A stretch of DNA of 64,000 nt from Tanypteryx hageni (lineage: Eukaryota; Arthropoda; Insecta; Odonata; Petaluridae). Position numbers and translations under genes: made by a program. This document shows, one piece after another, positions 1 to 11,479 of this stretch. A model generated the notes under the pieces. The model was given only the letters and a program-made list of their open reading frames with translations. It made no database searches and was not told the DNA's origin. The stretch spans positions 74,178,838 to 74,242,837 of the forward strand of contig CM054116.1 of assembly GCA_028673005.1 (NCBI GenBank), given 5' to 3'. The stretch's first letter is position 1, and every line of letters starts with the position of its first letter.

Positions 1-426
1 AGCGAGTTATTTTGCGCTTATCTCGGAATACAAAATATATTTTTAGCAAAGTTAATTGTAATGGCTGTTGTCATTTAACAAATCGGACAGAAATCGATTT
101 GATTGTGTTTATCGTGGTGGCTTATTTCCTATATATGTTTACTATATCGGAAAATCTTTTATTCCATTCGTAAAGTTGGACCTAAAATCTCTTTTATTTT
201 GCATTGCATTAATTACATTTATTATATGAGGATAGAATTTTTTCCAAGTTTAATATCCAGGAATAGCTGAAAATTATTTTATATACTTAACACTCATGTG
301 ACATGATACAGTAAATGCATTTTACATCTTGATATTACTCTATCTTAACATAACTATATTATAAAAAACAAATGATATAAAACTGTTGACAGAGTATTTG
401 GTGTGGAAGGCGACTGCGTTGCACGA
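1..426. other. AT-rich non-coding stretch
   Basis: No open frame, RNA gene or repeat unit was recognised. The DNA is AT-rich, with short homopolymer runs. It ends at the TA target site of the MITE that follows. Confidence 0.5.
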
Positions 427-428
427 TA

Positions 429-936
429 CGGTAAAACCTCGATTATCTGACCTATATGGCGGGAAGGACCGTCGGATAATTCGTAAATATAGGAAACAAT
501 GCTCATTTAGGACCATTATTTATTTATTTAAGTATTTCATATAAGATCAGGCCGTTTTGCAGTGAAATTTAAATTAAAGAAAATATAATATTGTTAACAA
601 AAATATTAAAATTAAATTATCAGTGGTCTCCCGAGTGAATCAACTGTCTGTAGGATCGCTACCTCATAAGAAGTTAATTCCCGGAGATTTTTTCTAGATT
701 GGAAAAATAACCTTATGTGAACTATGAAACTCTTTATTTATTGATTATGAGGCATTTAATGAATATTTCATCATAATTTTATTTTACTAGATCAAATAAT
801 TAGTGGTAATGGTCACCCGCGTGAATCATCTGTCGGGCGATCTCCCGGTCAATCAATATGCTTTCCGACTATGGTTAGACAGCTCATTTATTTAATGGTC
901 GGTTAAACCGAAAGTAGGATAATCGAGGTTTTACTG
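429..936. mobile_element. pogo/Tigger-like non-autonomous DNA transposon (MITE, 508 bp)
   Basis: The left end reads CGGTAAAACCTCGATTATC and the right end, reverse-complemented, reads CAGTAAAACCTCGATTATC, so the terminal inverted repeats agree over 19 positions with one mismatch. A TA dinucleotide lies directly outside each end (427-428 and 937-938), the target duplication expected of Tc1/mariner/pogo elements. The CAGTAAAACCTCGATTAT type of end is typical of pogo/Tigger families. The interior has no transposase frame. It contains two similar blocks (about 623-652 and 808-837), each carrying a GTGAATCA-CTGTC pattern, which suggests an old internal duplication. It would depend on a transposase encoded elsewhere. 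Confidence 0.85.
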
Positions 937-1135
937 TATTTGAATTTTTTTAGGTAGATGTGGGTTAATTTATCACCTAAATGCGTTTTAACTCTGACCC
1001 ATATGTTGATTATGCGTTCCTTCCCGGTCAAAATAATTTAATAGTTGTCCATCGTTATTCATTCAGTTGCAAGCATCAAACAGTCATTTTAACCCTTGCC
1101 AAATTTTTATCTAGCTTTGCGTTTAAGTTGTATCA

Positions 1136-1163
1136 CAACATGCAGTATTATTACAGCATGTTG
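1136..1163. repeat. Short inverted repeat (8-bp arms)
   Basis: CAACATGC (1136-1143) and GCATGTTG (1156-1163) form an 8-bp perfect inverted repeat around a 12-nt AT-rich spacer. The pairing can extend loosely outward through TATC/GATA-like bases. It is too short to assign to an element and may be chance. Confidence 0.35.
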
Positions 1164-1289
1164 ATAGATATACTGATTTGAAACAGATAGTCGCGTCTCT
1201 ATCGTTCATAAGATTTATTTTGAGATCTCCAATTACTATATGTTGGTACCGTACTTGCTCTTGTAATCGAAATCGTGCCAAGGTACCGT

Positions 1290-1325
1290 GCCAGACGTTT
1301 TTCATCCAACTCATTGCCGTCTGGC
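1290..1325. repeat. Short inverted repeat (GCCAGACG/CGTCTGGC)
   Basis: An 8-bp arm at 1290-1297 is repeated inverted at 1318-1325 with a 20-nt spacer. It lies 127 bp after another small inverted repeat. No target duplication or coding context supports a transposon, so its function is unknown. Confidence 0.35.
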
Positions 1326-1329
1326 AACG

Positions 1330-3670
1330 TAAGATGTCGAGTGATTTTGGCCGCAGTCCAATTGTACGTTAAAAAATTCTGTTACTCATGCTATCGGACT
1401 TCTTTCCGTTATGTTGCATCTATTTTTACGCCTCAAACCCAAAGATGTATTTTTAAAATTTTCAAGAGATGCCTGCGTAAGGTCAGATTACATAAATTAA
1501 CGTATTAGTTAAAAATACATAATCGGTGCATAATAGATGTCTGGTTGGGGAGGGTAGCGTCTTTCGACGGAATATATTTATTTTTTGGGAATTTCATGGG
1601 TTTTCGAAGTTAAAAAATTTTTCTACACTCCAATCTACCGCTTAATTATAGAGCTCAGTGTAATCATCAATTTTCGAAGTTATTTATAAATCTATTTCTA
1701 TCTATATATTTAGCTAGGTTAATTATAAAATTAGGAATTTTGGTTATCTACTCATCTCTTTTTTTGGGATAAGATGATTTTAAACCCAAGTTCAGTAGTG
1801 TTTTTAGTTTTGGCATTTAAAAATATTTCTGATAGTACCATTAATTTTGTTTTCTATCAAAATTGTTATTTTTAAGAATGGTAAACTATCGATTCAGTAT
1901 CTACGTTATTAGCTCGCTTATATTTTTTTAACTAGAAGACCCATATTCATTTATGCATGCATGTCCGCGAGCTGAAGTGATTGTTTTCTATCCTACGATG
2001 CGTATGTAATTGCGTTTGTTTCGCACCTTATTTAAGTTGTGAATTCTTTTTTTTAAGCCCTAAGTTATATTTTGCCAAGTTCCGAACCACACTGCTATGA
2101 GTTGTGATAAATTATAAATAAATTATCTTTTTTATTTCCATCGTGAATCACTACCGAAAAATTACGCACGCACTTATCTTAACATCAGCAAATTCTCACA
2201 AAACTAGGTAATACTCATCAAAGGTCTACAGAACCGAAACATTTATTAATTTATCACGTTGCCTAAAATGAATTGCAGGGGAGCAAGTTCTTGACATGTA
2301 TCCGCCTCATATATTTTTATGGCTCATGGGATATCTTCGGCGTTTGGCAAGATCCTAACTTTTAACTATTTTTCTTCGTGAATAACCGCTTTTATTTCCC
2401 GAACCGAAACGTATAGGAAACGTTTCCTTTTTCTCCGTTTAAATTATGTCCACCATTTCCTCGATTTTTTTTTCTCCGGGCTCCCTTTTTTCTCCCGCGA
2501 TGCATAAAAAATGAGCCTTCGACAGGAGCTCTTTTCCTCCGCTCCGTAGGCTATAACTATTGCTTCCTCTTATTCTCTTCATCTTACTATTGATGCGACC
2601 CCTGCTCGTATCCTGAGGGGAAAATATTCAATCTCCCGAGGACCCTTTCCATCCGTTCCCTATCTGACCTCACTTCCCCTCCGTCATAGTGTGTATATGC
2701 GTCGAAGTGTAGGGCGGTGCCCTTCCCGCGGAGGAAGCGGGTCGGCGTATTAACAAAAAAAGAAGGTGGTCGGGAGAGAAGGTAGAAAGAACATTGACGT
2801 TCGCGATCTTCCACCTTTTCCGTGCTCTACCCTGCCTAGGTGGTCAGCGAGGACACCGTTTCTCAAGAGATTGATGGCAGATTTGCGAGGTCGTTCTTAT
2901 TCTCTTTCCCTTTCTCATTCTCTTTCCCTTTCTCATTCATTCCACGCCCTCCTCGTGACCTTTAGGAGGAAGAGGGTTATAGGGAGAGAGAGGGATAGAG
3001 AGCGAAAATGGGAGATGGCGGGAAGGTGGGCGCGCCTGCGAAACGGACGAGTTGGATTGGAAGTTGGGGGTGTCTTTTCACCCGAGGCCTCGGATGGCTC
3101 GAATCGCGATGCTGTGGGCTTTAGGCGAGCGGAGCGTAATGAGGTCGATTCGTTTAAAACTGCTCGAATGAACCCGCGAAGGAGTTAAGCAAAGGGTAAT
3201 CGGCTCCCGGTACTTGGCCCGCCTTTCTCCCCTAATCTGCGCCGTGATGCATGGGTAATATTTTTTTTTGCCCGCGCCCTCAAATTAAAGCGGATTCAAT
3301 GCGCGGTTAAGCCTATCCGCGAATTGATCTGTTTTCTCGCACGGTAAGCGCACCTAGAACGCGTCGTGTCGGGTGGGTTCGGTTCATTTCGTGTCGTGTT
3401 AACATGGCCGGTCTGGACCGCGCGTGTTATCTTATCTCGCGTACATGCCGAATTAATGAATGGGGATGATTTGCTCGATTCGATGCCTGCGTAGAGACTG
3501 GGATTGATTGTCTTTTTTTGTAGCAACCGCGTTTTAAATTCGCACGCGTTTACATGAGTGTCTACGTCGTCCGGTCCTTTTTATATGTTCCATCCCATTT
3601 CACATTTTACCAAATGCCTTGTACTTCTTTAATTAAGCCATTCATTCGTACTATGGAGAATAATAGAGTT
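1330..3670. other. Unassigned non-coding DNA with CT/AG-rich portion
   Basis: The first 1.2 kb is AT-rich with nothing recognisable. From about 2440 the sequence becomes pyrimidine-rich. At about 2900-2936 an 18-bp unit (TCTCTTTCCCTTTCTCAT) is present twice in tandem, and it is followed by a GA-rich patch. Open frames here are low-complexity. A GC-richer, CpG-containing stretch at 3030-3460 has no convincing coding frame. Confidence 0.5.
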
Positions 3671-3671
3671 C

Positions 3672-3747
3672 GTCAGATTCTATTTTCGGTGAATTACCAC
3701 TGAAGACGGCTGCTTTATACGCTGAATGCGCATCTGATTGTTGTGGC
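3672..3747 (+). repeat. Decayed copy of a hammerhead-like repeat (copy A)
   Basis: This stretch aligns by eye with the reverse complement of about 19762-19833. Shared blocks are an AGATTCTA-like segment, CGGTGAA, ACCACTGA and GGCTGCTTTATA, followed by a GCATCTG block. Where the other copy has the hammerhead-type core CTGATGA...GAAA, this copy has CTGAAGA and a broken GAA, so any ribozyme core would be disrupted. Two separated copies show it is a dispersed repeat rather than unique DNA. Confidence 0.55.
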
Positions 3748-3749
3748 TG

Positions 3750-5300
3750 TTGGAGGTAACTGTGACAAGTATTTTTTAAGTGCTTGTTCCTGAAGCATTC
3801 ATTCGTAATTCGGTCGCGTGAGCCTGCTGCAATATTTTTTATATCGACAGACGTGGCTATAAACTTGTCTTTATCATCAACGGGGCTTTTAGCTGATGAT
3901 CTAGTATTGAATATATTTGTAACACATATTAATTTCTGTCGTAGTTTAATTCATAAAATCTGTTTACCTATTTGCATTTAGTTTTTTCTGCAATAGTCCG
4001 GGATATTTGCTTATTACAAAATGACTAAATTTTGAAGAGAGTGAAATTTTATTTTATTAAGTTAAAGAGAAAGTTGTTGTTCAAGTTAATCTAGCGGTTA
4101 ATTACGTGATATCTGTAGCTTTAAGTAAATAATAGAATTCAAGCGACTTGGTGGTAGAACTATAAAAAATATTTAAATTTAGATATCATTTAGAAATTGG
4201 ATTAAATACGAAGTAACATTTGGAACTAAAACTTATGTTCTATTTTCTATTTATAATTAATGTAGTACTTTCGATACAAAATTGGATGATTATGAACCTA
4301 AATTATCTATCATGAGTTATGTTAAAAATAATAATCTTCGACTGTGTTTGTTCAAATTAACATCAAATATGCGAGTATTTGTTGGATTTCGTTGTGTGAC
4401 AATACTAGGGATTTATACGAATACTTTCATCGGCAAATATATTTGTAGTCACCCACAAAATGTTGCTAATTAATGCGTCAATTAAAGGAAACGTATTTTT
4501 TACTGAATATTATCATTTAACGGAAATGAAATGCAGTGCCGCTTTTCGTTGGCTCCCCCACGCTAAATAACTACGTCGCAGTGTTCTGTGAAATACAAGT
4601 GATTGTAGTTGTTAAGATAATTAACGCCCAGCATTCCTTTTCGACTGCCATAAATATTAATGCGAGATTGTTTACTTCTATCTGCTTTTCACGGAACTAG
4701 TGAATGAAGTCGTAACGTTTCTGCGTAATAGATGGCCATGCGGCAGTCATATCTTCCTCCTCCGACTATGCGTCAATTTACTCCCAACCTTGAGATGAAA
4801 AAACGTTTCAATTTAAAGTCAAATTGGCGACGACAACGAGCTAATATTTTTGTCGCGAAACGTCGTCATAATTCGAAATTTTATTTCTCTCTCGACGATC
4901 TTGGAAATTACGATTAGCCGTAACGTTTATGACATAATTAGACGCTAATTGAATCTCTCAGTCAAGTTAATTATGCGTTTAATATCCTATTTTATTCTAA
5001 TAATGGTGATAGAAGTCATTATAATATATTATTCGCTGTGTATTTATCGTGCAGTAATATTATTTATGTGAAATGATTAGGAAGAGAGCGATTGTAAATC
5101 AAATTATTGATTACGGAAAGTATCTCTCCAGTCAATCCTTCTCTTGTATCAGGATTACGCCATGGGATTCGTCCAAAAATTAGCCTGTCGCTGTTTTTTT
5201 TATATTCACAAGTCTCACTGTTTATCCCCGCCGTCATTAGTGTATCGCAGGCGTCCGGCAAAGTGCTGCGATAGATTTAACGAAGCTTACTACGCTCAAG
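3750..5300. other. AT-rich non-coding stretch
   Basis: The few open frames (up to 65 codons) have no recognisable domain and lack coding-like codon use. No repeats or RNA genes were recognised. Confidence 0.5.
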
Positions 5301-6640
5301 ATTAAATCGTAACGCGGTACAAGCGGAAGCTTTTTCGACCCTTTAAATTTTCCCGATTGGCCATCTTATATAAAGCCGGTTGGTTTGGAAAAGGTTCGCG
5401 TAAATGAAACGGATTTACTGGAGCGTCGTCGTAAGTAATGCAATAGCTTCCTTCTCCTCTCACTCTCTCTATCTCTCTCGAAAGAGCGAGACTGAATTCA
5501 ACGTAGAGCTTAAGCATTTCGGATGCGAAAAAAAGTAGTAACCCGAGCATCCTCCCAGCACGTGCTCGAGGGAGAGAGAAAGAGGGATTCCGCTGCCCTT
5601 TAAAGAGAGTAGGCCTTTCTCGCTGTACGGAGCCTCCCCGACTGAGGTCACTGTCGCCCGAGACGCCGCTTGGCACCGCGCCAAGCATCCGAAGAGGAGA
5701 GCTCCTCCATATTTGATCAACCGTCAAGCTCTCCGGAAAAAGGGGGAAGGATGGAAGGGGATCTTGAAAAAAAGGGGAGAAGCGAGAGGAAGGAGGGCAA
5801 GTGAGGAGGAGATAGGAAGGTGAAGATAGGGATGGGAATGTGTAAGAGATAAGGGAGGCTGACCGAATAACCGTGTTTTCCTGCGCTACCGCCCTAGTCT
5901 CTTAATCGTTCCGAACGCGAGCGCTTAAATTTTTACACGAAATGTTAAGGTATCCTGCCACACACGCATGCACCGCTTTCATTTTGTCAATTGTTAAGTT
6001 TACATATCGGTACCGGCGTCGATTCAGTACTAACGTGTGGGAAATGACTTGCCAATTCAACAGTGCGTAACACAAAGCATAAATGTAGAAATATTTTACT
6101 CACACATAAGAGGCATCAAATCAATTCACCATCCAAATAAAAAAGTACACACACATATTTGTTCAAATGCCAATTGATCTACACACAGTATTTTTTTCCG
6201 GACATTAATCAGGCGGCACTCACTCAACACACTCCCTTTCCCTCGTCCCAGACACTTATTTTTTCGTGGCGTCGATATATCCTCGTCATATCCAAGATCA
6301 TTGACACGTGAATCTCTTCCCCCCTCCCGCCCCCGCCCCCTTTTTATCAGGAGATGAAAAAAAGGACACCGCCACCCTTCTCCCCGTCCGCCCCCGTCCG
6401 TACCCCTCCCTCGCGCTCTCCCTTCCCTCCACCTTCTTCACCCATTCCCCTCTCTCCTTCTCCCCCTCCCTCCCCTCCCACCTCCTCGAGTAGCCCTCTC
6501 GAGGACTCGCTGTTTCTCAAAATGGCGGTGATCGGCAGTCTCGCCGGTTATCCTCGCCCAGAAGTGGGAAGATGGGTCCTCCTCCTCCACCCTCCTCCCC
6601 CAATCCTCCTCCATTCCCTCACTCCCTCTCTTTCTCTCCG
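5300..6640. other. Mixed non-coding DNA ending in a CT/CCN-rich block
   Basis: From 5450 to 5860 the DNA is purine-rich (GGAGAGAGAAAG type). From 5860 to 6300 it is ordinary sequence with no frames. From 6305 to 6640 it is strongly pyrimidine-rich (CCCTCCC/CTCTC). The frames across 6308-6974 on both strands are translations of this low-complexity sequence and run through the mir-133 hairpin, so I do not treat them as genes. CAAAATGGCGG near 6520 resembles a YY1/Pho-type motif (core GCCAT on the other strand). Confidence 0.5.
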
Positions 6641-6654
6641 TGTGAAGTCTCGAA

Positions 6655-6738
6655 ATGCCAACTACAGCTGGTTGAAGGGGACCAAATGCCTCCATACAAC
6701 GTACAATTTGGCCCGGATTCAACCAGCTAAAGCCTAGC
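6655..6738 (-). ncRNA. mir-133: microRNA precursor mir-133
   Basis: Read on the minus strand, bases 6685 down to 6664 give a 22-nt arm starting TTGGTCCCCTTC and ending AACCAGCTGT. This matches miR-133 as conserved in bilaterian animals, from memory of the family. The 5' arm (6728 to 6706) begins AGCTGGTTGAA and pairs with the 3' arm over 11 consecutive base pairs. A small internal loop with a bulged C follows, then a second helix closed near 6686/6706 around a loop of about 18 nt. The mature sequence lies on the 3' arm, as in known mir-133 hairpins. miR-133 acts in the cytoplasm with Argonaute to repress mRNAs and is a muscle microRNA in many animals. It is often linked to mir-1, which I did not find here. 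Precursor limits are approximate. Confidence 0.95.
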
Positions 6739-7015
6739 ACCGAGCGAATCTTGCAACGCCGCATCCCACAAACGTCGGGTTTTTTTTCCAACGTCCTCGC
6801 TCCCACTGCAGATCCATCCAATCCGATCCAACACCATCGACACCACCTCCTCCTCTTCCATCCCATCATCGCGGGCAAGAATAACAACAGGTCCAATGAG
6901 ATGGAAATCAGGCAAAGAGAAAGAGTCAGAGAGAGAAAGAGAGGGAGAGACGAATGACAAGAAAGACAGAGCAAGGCAAGATCAAGAAGAAGAAACGGAA
7001 ATTAGATAAATATGT

Positions 7016-7025
7016 TTATAAATAA
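7016..7025. promoter_or_regulatory. MEF2-like site upstream of mir-133
   Basis: TTATAAATAA fits the MEF2 consensus YTAWWWWTAR and lies about 290 bp upstream of the hairpin in its transcriptional direction (minus strand). MEF2 is a known activator of the muscle mir-1/mir-133 genes. The site sits in an AT-rich patch where such matches occur by chance, so the call is speculative. Confidence 0.2.
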
Positions 7026-7130
7026 AATATGTATATAGTTATATATTGAGATATAAACACATAATTAGGCCGCTAAAAAAAGCTGGAGGGAAAACCTTTT
7101 GATACAACGTTATCTTTTTTTACGGTGGAA

Positions 7131-7177
7131 CGCCATCACGATTGGACAAAAAATATCGTTTCGACTCCGTGATGGCG
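7131..7177. repeat. Inverted repeat CGCCATCACG/CGTGATGGCG
   Basis: The arms 7131-7140 and 7168-7177 are perfect 10-bp reverse complements with a 27-nt spacer. They could form a hairpin in RNA or be a remnant of transposon ends. No target duplication was seen. Confidence 0.45.
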
Positions 7178-7179
7178 AT

Positions 7180-9100
7180 GCATTTTTTTTAAGGGATAAC
7201 GAAAAACAATTGAAACCCGATATGCACAGCCTTAGGAGGCGGGAGCGGATTTTTTAAAAACGGGATAAGCATTTGTCGAAGGGAATAAAAGAAAAAAGAG
7301 GCGGAATTCTGGTATCTCGTGGAAGGGAATGAGGTGGGTGCAAAGCGGAGGAGAAAGGAGTTTTTTTAAAGGGAGAAATAGAGGGAGAGTTGAGAAAGCA
7401 GTCGCGGTAAAAATAAGGCGGTGTGTCGGGGTGGGAAGACGCTGGGGAAGGAATAGGGCGAGCCAGCGGACGGCATTTTTAGAATGAGGAGGAATGTTAT
7501 GGGAGAGAGAGAGACTCGTGTAAGGCGAGAGAGAGAGAGACTAGTAGGAGGTTAAAAGGGAGAAGAAATAGTCTTCTAGGTGTGCTAAGCTCATGCTTTC
7601 GTCCTATGAGGTAACGTGTGGGAGAGTTAGATGAAGAGTAGGGAGGGTTTTGAAAGTGGATAGGCCCCAGGAGGGGGTGTGGCTGTCAGCGTTCCCCGAA
7701 TTGGGATGTAGGAGAGGGGCGTGGAGACGAAAAGGGATGATGCTACGCCGCTTCCACTCTTTCCTCTCTCTCCCTCACTTTCCCCTCCAGCTTCTCTCTC
7801 TCTCTTTAACCCCTCTCGAATCCTCCCTCGGCTCCCTTTCTCCGGCCTCTCCCTGCAATCCCTCTCCCAACCCAACCCCGGTTTCCCTCCCTCTTACCTC
7901 CTTCCCCTTCGGCTTCCTCCCTCTACCTAGCTCTCCCTATTTTCTCCCGACGTGCGGCGGTGATCAATTAGGCCGCCGGTCCGATAACGGCAGGAAGGCC
8001 TTCTCGCGTAAATTGCAATGTTATAGTGCGGGAGAAAGCTCTTTTGTGGTATGACCACGACCCCACCCTGTCATCCCGCTCTAACCTCTCTCTCTCTCCC
8101 TCCCATCATCCCTACTCTATTTGCTACGCGGTCATTTACGGTGTCCCTCCCGTGAATACTCATGATTGCTGCGTCACCCGCACACGAACCAACTCGCACA
8201 CACAAACACGGTGGCAGTCTATATCTCTCGGCGTGTCCTTTTCGCCTTATTTACTATTTTTTTTAGATCTCTTCCTTCCCTCCTCCTCCCTCGACTCCCT
8301 CTACATCGGAGTTGGGTTTTAAAACTCCATCTCTCTCTATCTCTTTCTCACTCGCTTCGCCTCCTTCTCCTTAACGCCCGAGCCATAAATAGAGCTGGGA
8401 TGAGAAAACCGCTGCAGCAGAGGGAGGACTCGCGTCATTTTCAGTCCGTCTTTTTTAAAGCGGCCGGTATTATAAGGAAAAAAATAAACGAAGGAGAAAG
8501 GGTTTTTTCGGACTCTTGGGAGGACCACTTAAAGTATGAGTTTTCTTTTTCCCATGCACGGGTGTTACTTATTTTATATGCACCGAAGAAAGACGCAGCA
8601 AAAGAACTTTATTTTTCGAGAGAGATAGAGGAGCAGAAAAGAGACCGATCAATCTCCACATCTCTTCCCTTTAAAAAAAGCCTCAAAAGAGAGAAAGTGT
8701 TTTTCATTTATCCCTGGACCCGCCCGCCCTTTTTCTGCATGCTCGTAAGGGAGAAAATTCTTTTTTCCTAATCTCGATTTCGAATAAGCCCCTCGGGGAT
8801 TTCAGTGGTCTCCTCTTTTATCCCCCTTGCTCATTCGGAGGAGGAATGCAGAGAAACACCCTTTTCCTCGCCCACGGGGTTATAGGCGGGATAGAAAGGT
8901 AGACGAGGGCGAGAGTTACAAAAGTAGGCTTATTTCTTTAAGAAGGAGGGAAATTGGGTGAAATTCGCATATCTTCTCGTGCCTCTTCCTTCACAGGATG
9001 AGGGAGATGGGGGGGTTTAGTTTGGTAGTCCGGGGGAGATTGGGAAGGAAGTGTAGACGCGTGAGAGATATTCTTGGGATGGAGATCAGGGGTGGGGAGG
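7180..9100. other. GA-rich then CT-rich non-coding DNA
   Basis: Purine-rich sequence (7300-7640, including GAGAGAGA runs near 7503-7540) switches to pyrimidine-rich sequence (7740-7940 and 8080-8370), then back to mixed and GA-rich DNA. Open frames up to 201 codons (8166-8771) are dominated by Ser/Leu/Pro or Lys/Arg/Glu translations of simple sequence and show no domain. Confidence 0.5.
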
Positions 9101-9110
9101 GCTTGGGAAG

Positions 9111-9136
9111 CGCGTGTGTGTGTGTGTGCGCGCGCG
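9111..9136. repeat. (GT)n/(GC)n dinucleotide repeat
   Basis: A GT run passes directly into a GC run. Alternating purine-pyrimidine tracts of this kind can adopt Z-DNA. The repeat lies in a GA-rich region with no gene. Confidence 0.7.
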
Positions 9137-9557
9137 AGTTGGGGCCATGGTGAGGATCCTAAAGGAGAAGAAGGGAAAGCGAAATAAGAGGAGAGAGAGA
9201 GAGGGAGTTGTAAAGGGCGTTCTGGAAGAAGATTGGAGTGTACGTGCAGAGGTCGAGTTTCAAGGGCAGAATTTGTTAGACGACTTTAAGTCGAGTGGGA
9301 GAAAAATACGGAGGAAATGGTGGGTGGCTTCCTCCGAGATAGGAAAGGTGGATAGAAGGTGAAGGGAGAGGAAAGGAATAGGGGAAGATAAAGGAGAAGG
9401 ATGTAGGATATAGGAGCTACAGAGAAGTCGAGAGAGTAGGAGTGAAGAGGAAGGAAGGAAGGAACAGATCGATTCAACCAGTGTGTCGCACAATTACGGG
9501 TTTTAAAGGGAAAGGATAAATGCCGTCGCATTGTCACTAAAGGGAAGCTGTTTTTTT

Positions 9558-9590
9558 GCGATCCCCGCCGACTTATCGGCGGCAAATCGC
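9558..9590. repeat. GC-rich hairpin with CTTA loop
   Basis: CCGCCGA (9565-9571) and TCGGCGG (9576-9582) form a 7-bp stem closed by CTTA. Outside an internal loop, GCGAT (9558-9562) pairs with ATCGC (9586-9590). It could be a structured RNA element or a transposon end. The nearby GCAAGGGATAAT, present twice (about 9620 and 9673), may be related. Confidence 0.45.
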
Positions 9591-10525
9591 CTAAAAACGA
9601 TAATGCGCACGTATCGGAGCAAGGGATAATAGGGATGGCGAGGTATCAAGCTCGACTAGAAGCATCGGCCAAGCAAGGGATAATCTTACATCGTAAGAAA
9701 AATAGTCACACTTAACTATGTAGACCTTAGTATTCTACGTTCCCGCCGTGCGAAATCTCGTCGGCCGTCGTGGGGGCGACACTCAAGGAAAAGAGAAGAG
9801 CGAAACATTTTTTTGTGCGTTTACTTCTCTTCGGAAGAAGTCGCGCGTTGTGCAGTGCGGCGCGTCCTCACAGGAGCAGTGTCAGCAGCAGGAGCGTTCC
9901 TCTGCGTCGTCCGCTTCCCTCGCTGCGTCGCCTCAACTTTTCCTCCGTCACTTTTCTTGCCCAGGCACTTTCCCTTCCCCCGGGCGTAGCACATTTCCGC
10001 CTCTCCGAGTCGCACCCTTCTTTTTTTTAATCTCTTTTAAAGGTCGCACAACATCGCGCGGCGAACACTTATTTTCTGCGTACAATTCTCAGGGATAAAG
10101 GCCATTTAGTGGTGGAAGAGAGAGAGAGAGAATGAGTGATTCTATCTGCGACTCGCTCACTCTCCATCTCTCCCCATCCTAGGATATTTCTCGCACACGT
10201 ATTTACCTATTACCGCGTGGGATTTGGCACTCACTTTTTCCCCTCCCCTTCCGCCGTCGCACAACCAAAAAAAGAACGGGATTCTCCACTTTTTTTCCTC
10301 TCCTTTCCGTCCACCGCTGGAGAAGATAGTCTTCCGTTTCCATAACTGGTGAGGGCGAGATATAAATCTTTTTTTTATGCGTACGTGTTCTCTCTCTCTC
10401 TCTCATGAGGTGGGTCGAGACCGGTTTCAGAGGCCCGTTAGGGAGGAGGGGGGTAATGCACGTAAACGGACTATTTAAAGACGAGGGGATGCCTCCTTTC
10501 TCCGCAGTCACCTTGGTCGTCGCCG

Positions 10526-10544
10526 CGACGCCGTCTCGGCGTCG
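10526..10544. repeat. GC-rich hairpin with TCT loop
   Basis: CGACGCCG (10526-10533) and CGGCGTCG (10537-10544) are perfect 8-bp arms around a 3-nt loop. The shape resembles the hairpin at 9558-9590. Its function is unknown. Confidence 0.4.
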
Positions 10545-10726
10545 ACTCCCCCAAAACGCATTCCTCTATCTTCCCTCGCTAGTGCTCTCTACACCGGCCT
10601 TTCCTACTCGCCAAAACCCTCGCCCGCGACTGAGCATCTGCGAGAGAGAGAGGCACAAGGGGCGCGGAAGGGGTGTGACTCTCTTCCATCCCCTCGCCTC
10701 CCCGGCCCCATCCTCCTCCTTCGCGA

Positions 10727-10749
10727 GGGGGGAGGAAGGGAGGGGCGGG
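10727..10749 (+). other. Potential G-quadruplex
   Basis: Runs of six, three, four and three G are separated by 1-4 nt, which satisfies the usual four-tract rule. A second G-rich run lies at about 11129-11147. Both fall within the CpG-rich block. Confidence 0.4.
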
Positions 10750-10851
10750 AAGGAGCGGGAGAGCGCAGAGGGGAGGGGGTGGAGGTAGTGAAATGCTCTC
10801 TCCCCTCTTGTCGGTGTGCGCCGAGTCCCCGAGAAGATAGGAGGACCCAGG

Positions 10852-10902
10852 ACTCTCTCTCTTTCTCTCGCTCACTCACTCACTCGCTCGCTCGCTCGCT
10901 CC
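10852..10902. repeat. CT/(CTCA)n/(CGCT)n microsatellite
   Basis: A CT run grades into CTCA repeats and then CGCT repeats. Drift between these related 2- and 4-bp units is typical of slippage-derived DNA. Confidence 0.7.
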
Positions 10903-11479
10903 TCCCACACCCTCCTCTTTCGAACTCCTCTTCCTCCACCACCGCCGGCGCCCTCTGCTCTGCGAATGGAAGGAGTGGCGGCGGCAGCGGCATCGTTGGC
11001 GGCGAGGGCAGGCGCCCTGCCTCCCTCTCTCGCTCTCTCCGCTTCCCCTCTTTGCCTCCCATATCCTCCTCCCCTCTCCTCCCCCTCTACCTTTACCACC
11101 CCTCCCCGGCATGTCGCGAGCGGGGGGGGGGAGAGGGAGGGGCGGCGGCGATGGGGTGGCGCCCGCGCAATACCGACGAAGATCTCTCTCCTCCCGCGCC
11201 GTGCCTCCCCCTCCTCCGCCCTCCCTCCCTCCCCCCGCCCCGCCGATCCCTCCGGTCTCTCTTTCCCCCTCCCTCGCCCGCCCCGGGGCTCTGTTTTTGG
11301 AATGGCTGCCCCTACTACTCGCCCTGTCTCTTGCTCCCGTCTCTCCTCCCTCTCCGCCGCTCCTCTCACCCTCCTCTCTTTCTCTCGCTCTTTCTCCCCA
11401 CATCCCGCTCTACCTAAAGCGTGTGTGTGTGGGCGAGCGGGCGTATATGTGTGTGTGAACGTGGGTTGGGGTTATTTCT

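Noticed and set aside
1735..1752. miR-9-like string (TTTGGTTATCTA)
   Set aside because: The seed is mutated and no hairpin forms.
6438..6974. 178-codon minus-strand frame
   Set aside because: It runs through the mir-133 hairpin and flanking CT-rich DNA and has no protein features.
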